DNA of 64,000 nucleotides from JAUSFM01 sp964343705 (GCA_964343705.1 CAYFJX010000001.1:191519-255518), one strand, 5' to 3'; shown: positions 7,867 through 16,346, numbered from the stretch's first letter. Made by a program: numbers and translations. The notes: a model not told the origin generated them from the letters alone.

Positions 7867-9027
7867 ATGGTAAAACAAATTGATCCAAAACGACTTGCAC
7901 AAATTGTAAAGGAATGTGAAGAACTCAAGAAGCATTTTCTTGCTGAAGAAGTACCTGAACCAGTAAAAACAATGGAGTGGTACTCTAAAAGAAGACTGCC
8001 ACGAATTCTTGTTCTGTACACTGGTGGCACTCTTGGCATGGCAAAAAAGGTTAATCCCAGAACAGGAAAAGAAGCACTAAGCCCTACCCTTTCGCTTGAA
8101 CAGTTAATGCGAAAAGCGCATTTGATAACAGGTGTAAAGAATGATTTTGAGATTGTTGGGTATCATATTTCCCATATTGATAGTACTGAAATCAATATTA
8201 AGATCTGGAACCAAATGGCAACAATACTTGAGAGTGAGTATGATAATTTTGATGGAGCAGTAGTGTTGCATGGAACTGACACCATGGCATATTCTGCTGC
8301 AGCAATGGCTTTTACTCTAAGAAATCTTGCTAAGCCTATTGTTTTTACTGGTGCACAAAAAATTCTTAAAAAATCTGGGACAGATGTTATTGCTAATTTA
8401 ACAGGAGCATTGGAAGTTGCAGCAAGTGACTTAGCAGAAGTTGCACTTTTCTTCAATGGTGATATTTTCAGAGGAACAAAAGTTGATAAACGACATGACA
8501 CGCAAATAGATGCATTTCATGCTCCAAATTTTAGAAGAATTGGTACACTTGAAAATGATGTTGTTCTCAGCCCAGATGCCGTTTTAAGGGGAAAATATGC
8601 CCCAAGTAAATTAACATACAATCCTGGCTTTGCATCAAGTGTTGTTGAAGTAGTGCTCTCACCAGTTTCAGCACCAGGTGAAATAGCAAATGCAGTACAG
8701 AGTACTGGCTGCCAAGGATTAATGATTAGGTCATATGGTCCAGGTAATATTCCTCGTTGGTATAATCCAGTTATAGAATACCTAACCAAAGAGGTTGGGT
8801 TCCCTGTGTTTATTTCTTCACAATGTGCAGGTTCAGGGATTAGTGGGGAAAGCGAGTATGAGCCAGGAAAAGAAGCAATTGCAGCAGGTGCACTTCCCAT
8901 TGGAGATATGTCACCACCATCTGCAGCAGTGAAACTCATGAAAGTTATGCATCGCACACAAAACCTTCCAGAAATTCAACACGAAATGGTACGAAGAAGT
9001 TATGCTGGTGAGATTACTGTAAAATGA
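7867..9027 (+). CDS. L-asparaginase (type I-like), asparaginase/GatD superfamily
   Basis: The 386-residue protein has both catalytic threonine motifs, LYTGGTLGMA and VLHGTDTMAYSA, and the downstream GTKVDKRHD and DAFHAPN segments of cytoplasmic asparaginases, which hydrolyse asparagine to aspartate and ammonia. About 50 extra N-terminal residues precede the core and are not the GatD N-domain. A separate, true GatD lies at 43020. GAGGAG sits ahead of the ATG. It overlaps the next gene by ATGA and heads a three-gene operon. Confidence 0.82.
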   Translation: MVKQIDPKRLAQIVKECEELKKHFLAEEVPEPVKTMEWYSKRRLPRILVLYTGGTLGMAKKVNPRTGKEALSPTLSLEQLMRKAHLITGVKNDFEIVGYHISHIDSTEINIKIWNQMATILESEYDNFDGAVVLHGTDTMAYSAAAMAFTLRNLAKPIVFTGAQKILKKSGTDVIANLTGALEVAASDLAEVALFFNGDIFRGTKVDKRHDTQIDAFHAPNFRRIGTLENDVVLSPDAVLRGKYAPSKLTYNPGFASSVVEVVLSPVSAPGEIANAVQSTGCQGLMIRSYGPGNIPRWYNPVIEYLTKEVGFPVFISSQCAGSGISGESEYEPGKEAIAAGALPIGDMSPPSAAVKLMKVMHRTQNLPEIQHEMVRRSYAGEITVK

Positions 9028-9773
9028 CACTAGCAGACCTATTCACACAGCATCAAAGGAAACTAAAAGAGTTGGCAGACTTAGAGGAACAACTGAAAGA
9101 TAAACAAGCATATAATACTCAGTTAAGAAGACACGTTATTGATCTGCTTTTTGATGAATTTCTAGCTGACGCTGATTTCTTTAAATCTTTTTCAGATGGA
9201 ACAAGTGAGCCAGAATTTTCTGGAGATTTTAGCCTATTGAGGCTTAAACGAATATTTGATCCAGGAGGATCTACTGGTGTATACCCACAACACCATGAAT
9301 ATCCTGAGAGGATATGGGTAGAAACAAATGAGTATCAAGCATTTAACTTCAAGGCACCCCCGTATATGGGTGGAAATTATTTTGTTGTGAGGAATAAGGA
9401 GGGCACCATAACAGTTGCTTCATACCATATTAAGGACATCTTGTTAGCTACTGGTTCTTCTTTAGGAGAAAGTATAGATGCAATTGGACCTGTAAAAATA
9501 ACGTATAGCAGAGGTTTTGTGGACAAAGCAAATAAGCAACCCTATAGATCAAAAGTTACCACATTAAGTCGTGAAGAATTAAGTGCAACAAGTACATACC
9601 CATTGCAAGATGTCTTTGAAAGCTTTTATGGAGGTCTTAACCAGGTTTCGGCTGAGATACTTACTTTAGCTGACGCTAAAATTGAACATCGTAACGTAGA
9701 GATAAGAGAAAATGACACTCAGGCCAAGCGATTAGAAGAAAGGCTACAAAGATTACACAAAGCATTACGATGA
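9024..9773 (+). CDS. Hypothetical protein with terminal coiled coils
   Basis: The 249-residue soluble protein begins with a helix rich in Lys, Glu and Gln (residues 8-45) and ends with a matching charged helix (about residues 205-249), which could pair as a coiled coil. The middle is strand-rich with several aromatic residues (RIWVETNEYQAFNFKAPP, GGNYFVVRNKEG). No family is recognised. It is joined to the asparaginase gene upstream and the microprotein downstream by ATGA overlaps, so all three are probably made together. Confidence 0.6.
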   Translation: MTLADLFTQHQRKLKELADLEEQLKDKQAYNTQLRRHVIDLLFDEFLADADFFKSFSDGTSEPEFSGDFSLLRLKRIFDPGGSTGVYPQHHEYPERIWVETNEYQAFNFKAPPYMGGNYFVVRNKEGTITVASYHIKDILLATGSSLGESIDAIGPVKITYSRGFVDKANKQPYRSKVTTLSREELSATSTYPLQDVFESFYGGLNQVSAEILTLADAKIEHRNVEIRENDTQAKRLEERLQRLHKALR

Positions 9774-9868
9774 AAACAGCATACAATTATCGAGCAGAAA
9801 TAGAAAATGAAAAGACTTTCCTAACAGGAATGCTTATAGTACTTACTATTTTAGTTATGCTTCTTTAA
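9770..9868 (+). CDS. 32-residue single-pass membrane microprotein
   Basis: ATG at 9770 overlaps the preceding stop (ATGA) and opens a 32-residue frame. It has a polar N-terminus (MKTAYNYRAEIENEKT) followed by one hydrophobic segment (FLTGMLIVLTILVMLL) that reaches the C-terminus. The overlap with the upstream gene supports translation. It could anchor or regulate a partner at the membrane. No known family. Its stop overlaps the stop of the convergent cysteine-rich gene. Confidence 0.5.
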   Translation: MKTAYNYRAEIENEKTFLTGMLIVLTILVMLL

Positions 9869-10590
9869 CCCTTCTGAACACATTTACCATTAAAGCAGCC
9901 ATCAGTACATCGCAGCTTTCTATAATTTAAGTAGTGCACACCTGGCCGGTTAGGGTCAAAGTCGCCGTCACAAAACCATTCAATAACATACTTATCATTA
10001 AAGCAGTAATCTTCTTCAAGACGATCGTCGCTGCGGTAGCTCTTACCAACTCCTTTGGTAAACGTGTTTAAGCCATCGCTGTCTTTGCAGAGTTGTTTAC
10101 AGTACCCATCTTCACATGCTTTTCCAAAATCACAATCCCTAAATCGTGAGCAGGTTTTCTCCATGCACTTTCCTCGTTTACATTGGGTGCCATCAGTGCA
10201 AAACTTAGAAAATACCCATTGAGCATTACAGTTTTTGTTATCTTTGTCACGCAGTTCTTTCATGACATGCGGCTTAACAGTAACATCACCTTGGGGATTA
10301 CTACATCGCAGATTACCTGTTGCTTTGAAATTACATTCTTCTTGATATTGTGGCTTAGGTTGTTTTTTGATTGCCGCAACCTTGGCACGACATTGCTCAA
10401 GTTCATGACGAGCAAACGTACAGTCTGTACTTGCCCCACTAGCGCATAGTTCGCCTACTTGCTGAAACAAGGGGCGACACACTTCTTTTTCCTTAATAGT
10501 AAATCCTGTTATACCTGTCTCACTAAAAATAGTAATAGAAAGCATTGCCACAATGGCAAGCACTGCGATGATAAGACGTTTATCTGCCAT
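9865..10590 (-). CDS. Secreted or membrane-anchored cysteine-rich protein
   Basis: The 241-residue protein has a hydrophobic N-terminal anchor (about residues 5-28). Its extracellular part has more than 20 cysteines, including CKRGKCMEKTCSRFRDC and CTDGCFNGKCV. These repeat a pattern, C-x2-G-x2-C plus a KDSDGLN segment, that I associate with surface proteins of Woesearchaeota-like genomes. The cysteines should form disulfides outside the cell. It may be a small adhesion or binding module. No enzymatic motif is seen. It is convergent with the microprotein operon. Confidence 0.65.
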   Translation of the reverse strand: MADKRLIIAVLAIVAMLSITIFSETGITGFTIKEKEVCRPLFQQVGELCASGASTDCTFARHELEQCRAKVAAIKKQPKPQYQEECNFKATGNLRCSNPQGDVTVKPHVMKELRDKDNKNCNAQWVFSKFCTDGTQCKRGKCMEKTCSRFRDCDFGKACEDGYCKQLCKDSDGLNTFTKGVGKSYRSDDRLEEDYCFNDKYVIEWFCDGDFDPNRPGVHYLNYRKLRCTDGCFNGKCVQKG

Positions 10591-10658
10591 AATATATAGT
10601 TAGAGCAATATTGTTTTATAAAGTTTTTTGAATTAGTAAAGGAAAACATACGAGAATA

Positions 10659-10793
10659 ATCTGACTTTTTGTAAGCTAATAAGGAGCAGCAAATTCAAAA
10701 AAATCAAAGAACATTTTAATCGCACAGATCACACAGCAAAGCTGTTTAATCCGCGCCGGAACTCGGCGCGGTTAGAACTGTGCAATGTCAGAT
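10659..10793. repeat. Duplicated structured element, copy 1 (possible ncRNA)
   Basis: A 135-base segment is bounded by ATCTGAC/GTCAGAT. Inside, GCACAG/CTGTGC closes a junction carrying two hairpins, ACAGC-AAA-GCTGT and CGCGCCG-GAACT-CGGCGCG. A second copy with the same order lies at 42760-42896. Similarity continues about 50 bases beyond the 3' boundary, including a shared GATTATGAAA. No protein-coding signal is convincing. Strand is unknown. It could be a structured RNA, a MITE-like mobile element or a leader element. Confidence 0.65.
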
Positions 10794-10879
10794 AAGATTA
10801 TGAAAAAGTCCCTGCTTAAACCCATTTTACCTTGCTTATGCCCGCTTTTAGTTCAAATTAGCCTTATACTAAAGAAAAC

Positions 10880-10898
10880 ATATGGGGCTGATGAGATT
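10880..10898 (-). repeat. Partial duplication of the tRNA-Ile 3' end
   Basis: The 19 bases at 10880-10898 are identical to 10976-10994, the acceptor and T-arm 3' end of tRNA-Ile plus 3 flanking bases. The intervening 77 bases hold two hairpins (ATAAGGG/CCCTTAT and GAGGGG/CCCCTC). This resembles a target-site copy left by integration at a tRNA 3' end, but no integrase is present. Confidence 0.5.
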
Positions 10899-10978
10899 AC
10901 CACATAAGGGTTCCACCCTTATCAACCCGAATGCAGGAGGGGCCTCGTAAACTCAACCCCTCAGAAAGATAAATTATA

Positions 10979-11067
10979 TGGGGCTGATGAGATTTGAACT
11001 CACGACCTCTCGATTTCTATAACAAGTATATCAGTCGAGTGCTATAGCCAGACTAAGCCACAGCCCC
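10979..11067 (-). tRNA. tRNA-Ile (anticodon GAU) with a 14-base intron
   Basis: The minus strand gives acceptor GGGGCTG/CAGCCCC with discriminator A, anticodon stem CTCGA/TCGAG and T arm GTGAG-TTCAAAT-CTCAT. The anticodon loop is 21 bases. Removing 14 bases (TACTTGTTATAGAA) after position 37 leaves CTGATAA, anticodon GAU. Position 37/38 is the canonical archaeal intron site. The mature length is 75 bases. Confidence 0.88.
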
Positions 11068-11167
11068 ATAATTCCCCTTGGTGAGGGAGTTTCTTTATAA
11101 AATTAACGTGCCCAGGACCAGCTAAACCGACAAAAACTATTTAAAAAGCACACGCAATAAAGCAAGC

Positions 11168-11494
11168 ATGCCCTACCCAAAAAAGAGGTTGAAAAACAAG
11201 GAGTCCCGTGTCTACAAACTCCAAAAGAGAGAAGCTGCTCAAGAAAAAAAGATCAGGCATCTTGAAAAAGTCCTGACTAAGATGCAAAAGCGGCAAAAGT
11301 ACGCATGGGGATTGTCTATGCTCAAACTGCTTGTGCGTGTGTTTCTATTTACTTCCCCACTCTGGCTGCTGTTTATGATGTCTTTTGAGACTGATGTGAG
11401 CCTGCATCTTTCACCATGGGGCATTGCACTATTATTATTCATCTATTTTGGAACACTGGGAATGTATTTTTACTTTAGGTATAAGAAAAAATGA
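11168..11494 (+). CDS. Small membrane protein with basic coiled-coil N-terminus
   Basis: The 108-residue protein starts with a 45-residue basic, heptad-like helix (KLQKREAAQEKKIRHLEKVL). Two membrane segments follow, around 50-70 and 83-103, and it ends RYKKK. The N-terminus is probably cytoplasmic. It overlaps the next gene by 4 bases (ATGA), so it is likely a partner of the secreted beta-helix-like protein. No family is recognised. Confidence 0.6.
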   Translation: MPYPKKRLKNKESRVYKLQKREAAQEKKIRHLEKVLTKMQKRQKYAWGLSMLKLLVRVFLFTSPLWLLFMMSFETDVSLHLSPWGIALLLFIYFGTLGMYFYFRYKKK

Positions 11495-12486
11495 GAACAA
11501 CAATCTTCATACTGGTAAGTGTACTGTTGTTGTGGCCAGTACATGCTGAAACATGTGTGAAACCAGAAAACAACATGCATATTGTTGAAAACACCATGTT
11601 TTGTAAGGGACACCATGAAGTCAAAAATATGTATGTGGAAACACCTGGAACAATTCTTGATTGCAAGGGTGCAACACTGGAAGGACAATTGAACAAACAA
11701 GGGATTATTATCCAAGCAAACAATGTGGAGGTAAAGAATTGTAATTTAGTAAGCTACAAAAAAGCAATAGTGGTTGATAATGCAGCTGCTTCTTTTGAAA
11801 ATGTGCATGTAACTCAGAGTGTTATTGGACTGTACACTCTTAACAGCAAAGTATCCCAAGAAGGATTAACCCTCATTGATAACGAGCGAGATTCGTACAA
11901 TGATATTAAAGAAGTTACTTCAGAAAAAAAACAAGTGACAAACGAGGTTTCAGAAGAGTTACTTAACCGTCTTGAACTCAGCACACACGTAACTGACAAA
12001 GTAGAAGTTACAAAAGAACTTATTGTTACCGATAAAAAAAGCACGTTTGCTGTGACCATCACTGCATTAGAAGATCACGAAAACCTAGTACTCTACGAGC
12101 ACATTCCAAAAGAGCTTGCTGATCATGTTGACCAGATTACCTTTTCACAACCTGTTACTGTTATCAATGAGGATCCTGACGTGATGATTCCTTTAGGAAG
12201 ACTTAAGGTAAAAACTAAGTTTAGCTTTGAATATAGCATCAAGAAAAAGCTAACAGGAAAAGAAAAAATGCCCAGCACAGTGGTTGCTGAAAAGAACGTA
12301 GGCGAGCAAACAGAAGCAGCAGATGATGTTGAAGCAACCCCCCCACAAGAACAAGAAGAACCAACAGCACCTCAAGACAATAATGAACCTAAGAAAACAA
12401 CAGCAAGATTTTGGACAATTCTCTTTTTTATTATTGCAGCCTTGACGTCAGCAGCTTTTTTCTTTTTTGAACGGCACCATAATTAG
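11491..12486 (+). CDS. Secreted beta-helix-like protein with C-terminal membrane anchor
   Basis: The 331-residue protein has a signal peptide (about 1-19, ending VHAE). A segment with repeated turns (GTILDCKGATLEGQ, NNVEVKNCNLVS, ENVHVTQSVIG) resembles right-handed parallel beta-helix proteins such as NosD-like folds. A strand-rich domain follows (about 165-265), then an acidic Pro/Glu/Gln-rich linker and a C-terminal membrane helix (about 308-328). The main body should face outside. It is coupled to the upstream membrane protein by ATGA and convergent with the LDH/MDH-like gene. Confidence 0.65.
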   Translation: MRTTIFILVSVLLLWPVHAETCVKPENNMHIVENTMFCKGHHEVKNMYVETPGTILDCKGATLEGQLNKQGIIIQANNVEVKNCNLVSYKKAIVVDNAAASFENVHVTQSVIGLYTLNSKVSQEGLTLIDNERDSYNDIKEVTSEKKQVTNEVSEELLNRLELSTHVTDKVEVTKELIVTDKKSTFAVTITALEDHENLVLYEHIPKELADHVDQITFSQPVTVINEDPDVMIPLGRLKVKTKFSFEYSIKKKLTGKEKMPSTVVAEKNVGEQTEAADDVEATPPQEQEEPTAPQDNNEPKKTTARFWTILFFIIAALTSAAFFFFERHHN

Positions 12487-13562
12487 TGTAAGTACCTACG
12501 AGCACGACGCATTGTTTTCTGTAAACTGTCCCGTGCTGCAACAAGACGTTCTGATTCAATAACATCAAGGGGTGTGTCTACGCGTGTAAATCCCCCTTTG
12601 CTAACACCTACCTGCTGTCCAAAGCAAAAAGAGTCTTCTTGCCAAGGTGAATACACTGAAAGTGTTGGAAGGCTACTTGTTTGCTGAGCTACTGCGTTGA
12701 TAACTTTGGCAACAGAGTAAGCGAGCTCTGGAGATGTTGAACCCAGTACTTCAAACCATTGTTGTGCTTGACCAATAAGTTGCTTATACAAATTACTAGG
12801 GTTCAGACCTAAATTAGAAGCAACATCAAAGAAGCGTTCACCATAGATACGTGCTTGTGAGAAAATAGGCACCATCTGCTCATTGTGAGGCCCCAGGACA
12901 ACGCCTTCCACATCTTCAAGCCGTAAAAGTTCTTGTTTTTTTTGTGCCTCTTTTAGCATAACTCGTCTGAAGCGTTCACTGTCACCTTCATTGAATCCTG
13001 CTACTTGTTCCTTATCTAAACAACTTTGTTGTAGAAAACAGGTTGTGAGTATGTCAACTGGATTAGTATAGATAAGAACTTGCCCTTGGTACTGGGCAAA
13101 GCGTGGGGCAATACGAGCAATCATACCAAGGTTGTATTCTAAGAAATCCTTGCGTGAAAGCTCACCTGCTTTGACTAAGTCATGCCATGTTGCTGCTGAT
13201 TTTTTCTTTACTTGGGTCAGAGTAAGCTCACCCAAGTTGTATGCATGGTCCAGTGCTTGATTGTAGGCTTGAATTCGTGCGTGTGGTGTTGCATCAAGCG
13301 CTATGAGAGTGATGTCTGGTGCTGCTTCGAGCAATGTGCTAAGATCGCAGAGGGTAACAGTAGGCCTAACCTGCACATCAAGTTGTCCAATCTTTAGTTC
13401 TAGGTAGGTCTTAAGTGCCTGTGCCTTTTTTGGAGTGCGATTTGCCAGATAGAGGTGATATAGCGGTGATGCTTGTTGTAGCAGCTGGTCTGCAACTTGC
13501 CAGCCTGCTGACAAGAGGCTTCCCCCAGTGCCAAGAATGCCAAGGCTGTACAAATGGACCAT
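12483..13562 (-). CDS. Lactate/malate dehydrogenase-family protein with an inserted segment
   Basis: The 359-residue protein has the Rossmann start GILGTGGSLLSAG, IYTNPVDILTT (the NAD-binding Asn-Pro-Val-Asp motif), EGDSERFRR with the Asp and Arg of the substrate pair, and VLGPHNEQMVPIFS with the catalytic His. About 45 residues appear inserted before SRKDFLEYN, the loop that normally carries the substrate arginine, so the substrate cannot be inferred and may not be malate or lactate. Usual family length is 300-330. It stands alone, overlapping the convergent gene by 4 bases. Confidence 0.75.
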   Translation of the reverse strand: MVHLYSLGILGTGGSLLSAGWQVADQLLQQASPLYHLYLANRTPKKAQALKTYLELKIGQLDVQVRPTVTLCDLSTLLEAAPDITLIALDATPHARIQAYNQALDHAYNLGELTLTQVKKKSAATWHDLVKAGELSRKDFLEYNLGMIARIAPRFAQYQGQVLIYTNPVDILTTCFLQQSCLDKEQVAGFNEGDSERFRRVMLKEAQKKQELLRLEDVEGVVLGPHNEQMVPIFSQARIYGERFFDVASNLGLNPSNLYKQLIGQAQQWFEVLGSTSPELAYSVAKVINAVAQQTSSLPTLSVYSPWQEDSFCFGQQVGVSKGGFTRVDTPLDVIESERLVAARDSLQKTMRRARRYLH

Positions 13563-13653
13563 ACAAGCCCCCTAGTGCCTGTTTTTTATATAGTTTTAGA
13601 AACCCCAGAAACCACCCCCTGTTACCCCTTTAAAGTGACTAAAAATAGAAAGG

Positions 13654-13661
13654 TTTATATA
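13654..13661 (+). promoter_or_regulatory. TATA box of the 340-aa gene (leaderless)
   Basis: GAAAGG followed by TTTATATA, 23-30 bases before the ATG at 13684. No Shine-Dalgarno precedes that ATG. Confidence 0.7.
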
Positions 13662-13683
13662 TGATGAGTTATCCCCAAGCACT

Positions 13684-14706
13684 ATGGTGGGCCCATCACG
13701 ATTTGCAACAGACAATGATATTCTTAGTTTAGGCAAAGCTATGAAACAGCGTGGCTGGGGTGTTGGTGATTTAGATGATTATGGATCATTATTTGGCAAT
13801 GCATTTAGAATGACTTCAGGCATTGTTGCAGTACCAGCGTTTCAGCAAATGCTTACCCCTAGCCAGCTAGATGCTAGTTTGCAAGGTCCACGACCTGTTG
13901 GAGCAAGTGTTGTTGCCTTAACAGATGAGGACCGCCTTGAAGTACAAGATGCTGCACATAACTCACGAGGTTTTGACCAAGCTACATATAGACGAGTTTT
14001 AAAAGATGCAGGCCTTATGTATGTTCTTGGAACACCACGAGATTTCAAAAGTCCAGGAGCACTCGGTGGATTTTTTACACATTCAACACTATCAGAAATC
14101 AAAAGACACTACGAAGGACTTGCATTTAAAGTAGAAGTGTTAGGAAGAGACAATGATGCTGTAACAAACGTACGACGTGCAGACAAAGTACTAACAATCA
14201 CACCTTCTGATGTTGCGCTTATGGGAGAAAAAGCGTACCTAAACAAACCAGTACGAGTATATGGTGCGTTTATTCTACGAGGAAATGGTTACCTTGAACT
14301 TGCAGGAGGAGATTTTAGAAGTGCAAGTAGACCAGACGCTGATCCACTTACTGACATGAAAAGCACTTTAGATACATTAGGATACAAATGGTTTAGAAAA
14401 CTACCTGAAACCCATGAAGAAGGAGAACCAATAGACATCAAAAAAGGTGTAGGTAGACAGAATTTTACTGATCTAAGATATGAAATGAGAAAGAGTTACG
14501 ACATTGATGTACGCAGTGAAGATCGTTTTTCTGTATCCTACAGAGGAACTGAACGTTCACAGATCACTTTAGTTCCTGGTGGACTGCTCAGGATACACGT
14601 AAAGGATGTTCCTGGACTGCGTAGGTCAAGTGTAATACACCAGCATAAAGATATAATGCGGAACGCAGCAGTACTACCTGAAGTATACCTTCATCAATTT
14701 GTATAA
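13684..14706 (+). CDS. Hypothetical 340-aa protein
   Basis: The 340-residue soluble protein matches no family I know. The N-terminal half is helical with polar surfaces. The centre contains strands (YVLGTPRDFKSPG, KVEVLGRDNDAV). The region DKVLTITPSDVALMGEKAYL suggests a compact alpha/beta domain. The leaderless promoter supports the start. It is monocistronic and overlaps the convergent NAD(P)HX dehydratase gene by 13 bases. Confidence 0.6.
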   Translation: MVGPSRFATDNDILSLGKAMKQRGWGVGDLDDYGSLFGNAFRMTSGIVAVPAFQQMLTPSQLDASLQGPRPVGASVVALTDEDRLEVQDAAHNSRGFDQATYRRVLKDAGLMYVLGTPRDFKSPGALGGFFTHSTLSEIKRHYEGLAFKVEVLGRDNDAVTNVRRADKVLTITPSDVALMGEKAYLNKPVRVYGAFILRGNGYLELAGGDFRSASRPDADPLTDMKSTLDTLGYKWFRKLPETHEEGEPIDIKKGVGRQNFTDLRYEMRKSYDIDVRSEDRFSVSYRGTERSQITLVPGGLLRIHVKDVPGLRRSSVIHQHKDIMRNAAVLPEVYLHQFV

Positions 14707-15497
14707 CGCTTTAGTTCTTTAACAAGATCTGAAGCAAGATATGTGTACCCTTTGTGTTTCTTGGCAAGAATATCACCAACCTTGCCAGTAAAGTATGCTG
14801 CATTAATTGCTGCTTTTTCCTTGCTCAACCCTTGTGCAAGAAAACTTACACACAACCCCACAAGTACATCACCTGTGCCTGCTTTAGTCATACCTGGGTT
14901 TCCTGTTTTATTTTCCCACACCTTACCTCGGGTAATAATCTTATCAACAGGACCAGTGATTACAATGACATTATCTCCCAGTTTCTTTTTGTAACTTGCT
15001 TGTGTTAGTCGAGAATTTTTGAGAAGGATTTCAAATTCTTTAGCATGAGGTGTGAGAATAGTACCAGAAACATCTTGTAACCGAACCACTTTCAAGGCAT
15101 CAGCGTCAATAACCAAAGGTTTTTTCATGGCAACCAATTTTTTTACCACTTCCCTTACAAAGCCATCTGATTTTCTTCCAATCCCATTGCCAATCAACAC
15201 AGCGCTGTATCCCTTTGCTTCTTGAACAACACCAGCAACATGACGTAGAGAAAAATGAGTGCCAGAAAACTTTTTCACCACAAGATCAGGTGACAAACAG
15301 TGAGCTGCCCACCCTACTTTTTCTGGTGCAGCAATGGTAACCCAGTCAACACCACTCCGCAAAGCACTCAACCCTGCAAGAACAACGGCACCAACATATT
15401 GTTGAGAACCACCAATAACTAAAACCCGTCCACTATCTCCTTTGCGACTGCTCTTTGGTCTGCTAGGAATCATAACATTTTTTTTAGTAATTAACAT
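14694..15497 (-). CDS. nnrD: ADP-dependent (S)-NAD(P)H-hydrate dehydratase
   Basis: About 267 residues matching the YjeF C-terminal (ribokinase-like) domain, which repairs hydrated NADH and NADPH using ADP. Motifs are RVLVIGGSQQYVGA, GNGIGRKSD, VIDADAL, TPHAKEFE and the nucleotide loop MTKAGTGDVLVG. The epimerase domain usually fused at the N-terminus is absent. The frame opens at 15602, but ATG at 15497 (MLITKKNVMIP) with a GGTG upstream fits the family. It sits 13 bases after the DUF2391-like gene in a three-gene unit. Confidence 0.85.
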   Translation of the reverse strand: MLITKKNVMIPSRPKSSRKGDSGRVLVIGGSQQYVGAVVLAGLSALRSGVDWVTIAAPEKVGWAAHCLSPDLVVKKFSGTHFSLRHVAGVVQEAKGYSAVLIGNGIGRKSDGFVREVVKKLVAMKKPLVIDADALKVVRLQDVSGTILTPHAKEFEILLKNSRLTQASYKKKLGDNVIVITGPVDKIITRGKVWENKTGNPGMTKAGTGDVLVGLCVSFLAQGLSKEKAAINAAYFTGKVGDILAKKHKGYTYLASDLVKELKRYTN

Positions 15498-15510
15498 GAT
15501 AGCACCGCCC

Positions 15511-16002
15511 TTAATATTTCTTAAGTAAGTGTGGGATTGCAGCTCCGACCGAGCAAGGCATTGAAAGCAAGACCACAGCATGATACACAATCCTTGGTTC
15601 ACTAAACTGGTTTACGATCCCAAAAATATACACCAAGTACAATGAAACAAGTAACGCAATACCATACAGTGTAAATAATCGTTTTGCCCAGAACTGACCA
15701 AATCCCCTGTACTTTCTTTCCTTGGTACCTACCCTGCTATACCCTATGTAATAAATTTCAATAGTGAGAATGGCAATAGTTGAAAAGATTATCAGTATAA
15801 CATTCATTTCACTCAGTGCCTCAGCAGTTCTAACAACAGCCCCTTTAAGCACAAAGGTCAAACCAATAATCAAGGATCCAAAAAAGGTGTTTACCACATC
15901 ACGCCGAGAAAAATGAGAAGGGTGCTTATCTAATAATTTTTCACGCATGAGGTCGACATCTTCCTCCATACGTTTTAGTTTGGCGTAATTATTTTGACCC
16001 AT
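15511..16002 (-). CDS. Integral membrane protein, DUF2391-like
   Basis: 163 residues with an N-terminal charged helix (YAKLKRMEEDVDLMREKLL), then about four membrane segments (around 43-60, 67-85, 112-130 and 137-155). The RRDVVNTFFGSLIIGLTFVL segment recalls the DUF2391 putative membrane proteins common in archaea. Function is unknown. It lies 2 bases after the Ser-rich gene and 13 bases before nnrD, so the three are probably one operon. Confidence 0.65.
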   Translation of the reverse strand: MGQNNYAKLKRMEEDVDLMREKLLDKHPSHFSRRDVVNTFFGSLIIGLTFVLKGAVVRTAEALSEMNVILIIFSTIAILTIEIYYIGYSRVGTKERKYRGFGQFWAKRLFTLYGIALLVSLYLVYIFGIVNQFSEPRIVYHAVVLLSMPCSVGAAIPHLLKKY

Positions 16003-16004
16003 TT

Positions 16005-16346
16005 TTAGTACAACTCCAACCCATCAATAGCTGGTTCTTCTGGTTCGTCAGAAGATTCAGAAGATTGAGAGTTATCAGAAGAAGATTCCGTGGGTATTGA
16101 AGGAGTATCAAACATTGCAAACATCCCCCCTTCATTTGTTGCTGTAACTGAAGTGGTTGAGGGGTTTGAAGTTGTTGAAGTACTTGAACTACTTGCTGTT
16201 TCTAAAGGCAATGTTGACTCAGATGATGCAAAAATATCACGCACTTGGCCTGAAGTACGAGGCTTATCAAGCATGGCTGAAAGAAGGGAGATAACCTTAC
16301 GGATATCCTCATGCGAATCGTGGCTAGTATCAACAGTAATTTTCAC
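16005..16346 (-). CDS. Small Ser/Thr-rich low-complexity protein
   Basis: 113 residues. The first 40 form a possible small folded unit (MKITVDTSHDSHEDIRKVIS). The rest is a Ser/Thr/Pro/Glu-rich disordered region ending IDGLELY. AAGGTG precedes the ATG by 4 bases. It is the first gene of an operon with the DUF2391-like membrane protein and nnrD. A TTTAAAAA promoter lies about 40 bases upstream, divergent from lonB. No family assigned. Confidence 0.6.
   Translation of the reverse strand: MKITVDTSHDSHEDIRKVISLLSAMLDKPRTSGQVRDIFASSESTLPLETASSSSTSTTSNPSTTSVTATNEGGMFAMFDTPSIPTESSSDNSQSSESSDEPEEPAIDGLELY

Noticed and set aside
7867..9027. Second GatD subunit
   Set aside because: It lacks the GatD N-terminal domain and GatE neighbour. 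The true GatD-GatE pair is at 43020-45815.
10801..10908. A 35-residue ORF (MKKSLLKPILPCL) after copy 1 of the structured element
   Set aside because: Its counterpart in copy 2 does not preserve the protein frame or stop, so coding is unlikely.
10883..10975. Possible hammerhead ribozyme, because CTGATGAG resembles the catalytic core
   Set aside because: The motif is just the copied tRNA-Ile 3' end. No proper stem II, GAAA box or cleavage triplet follows.
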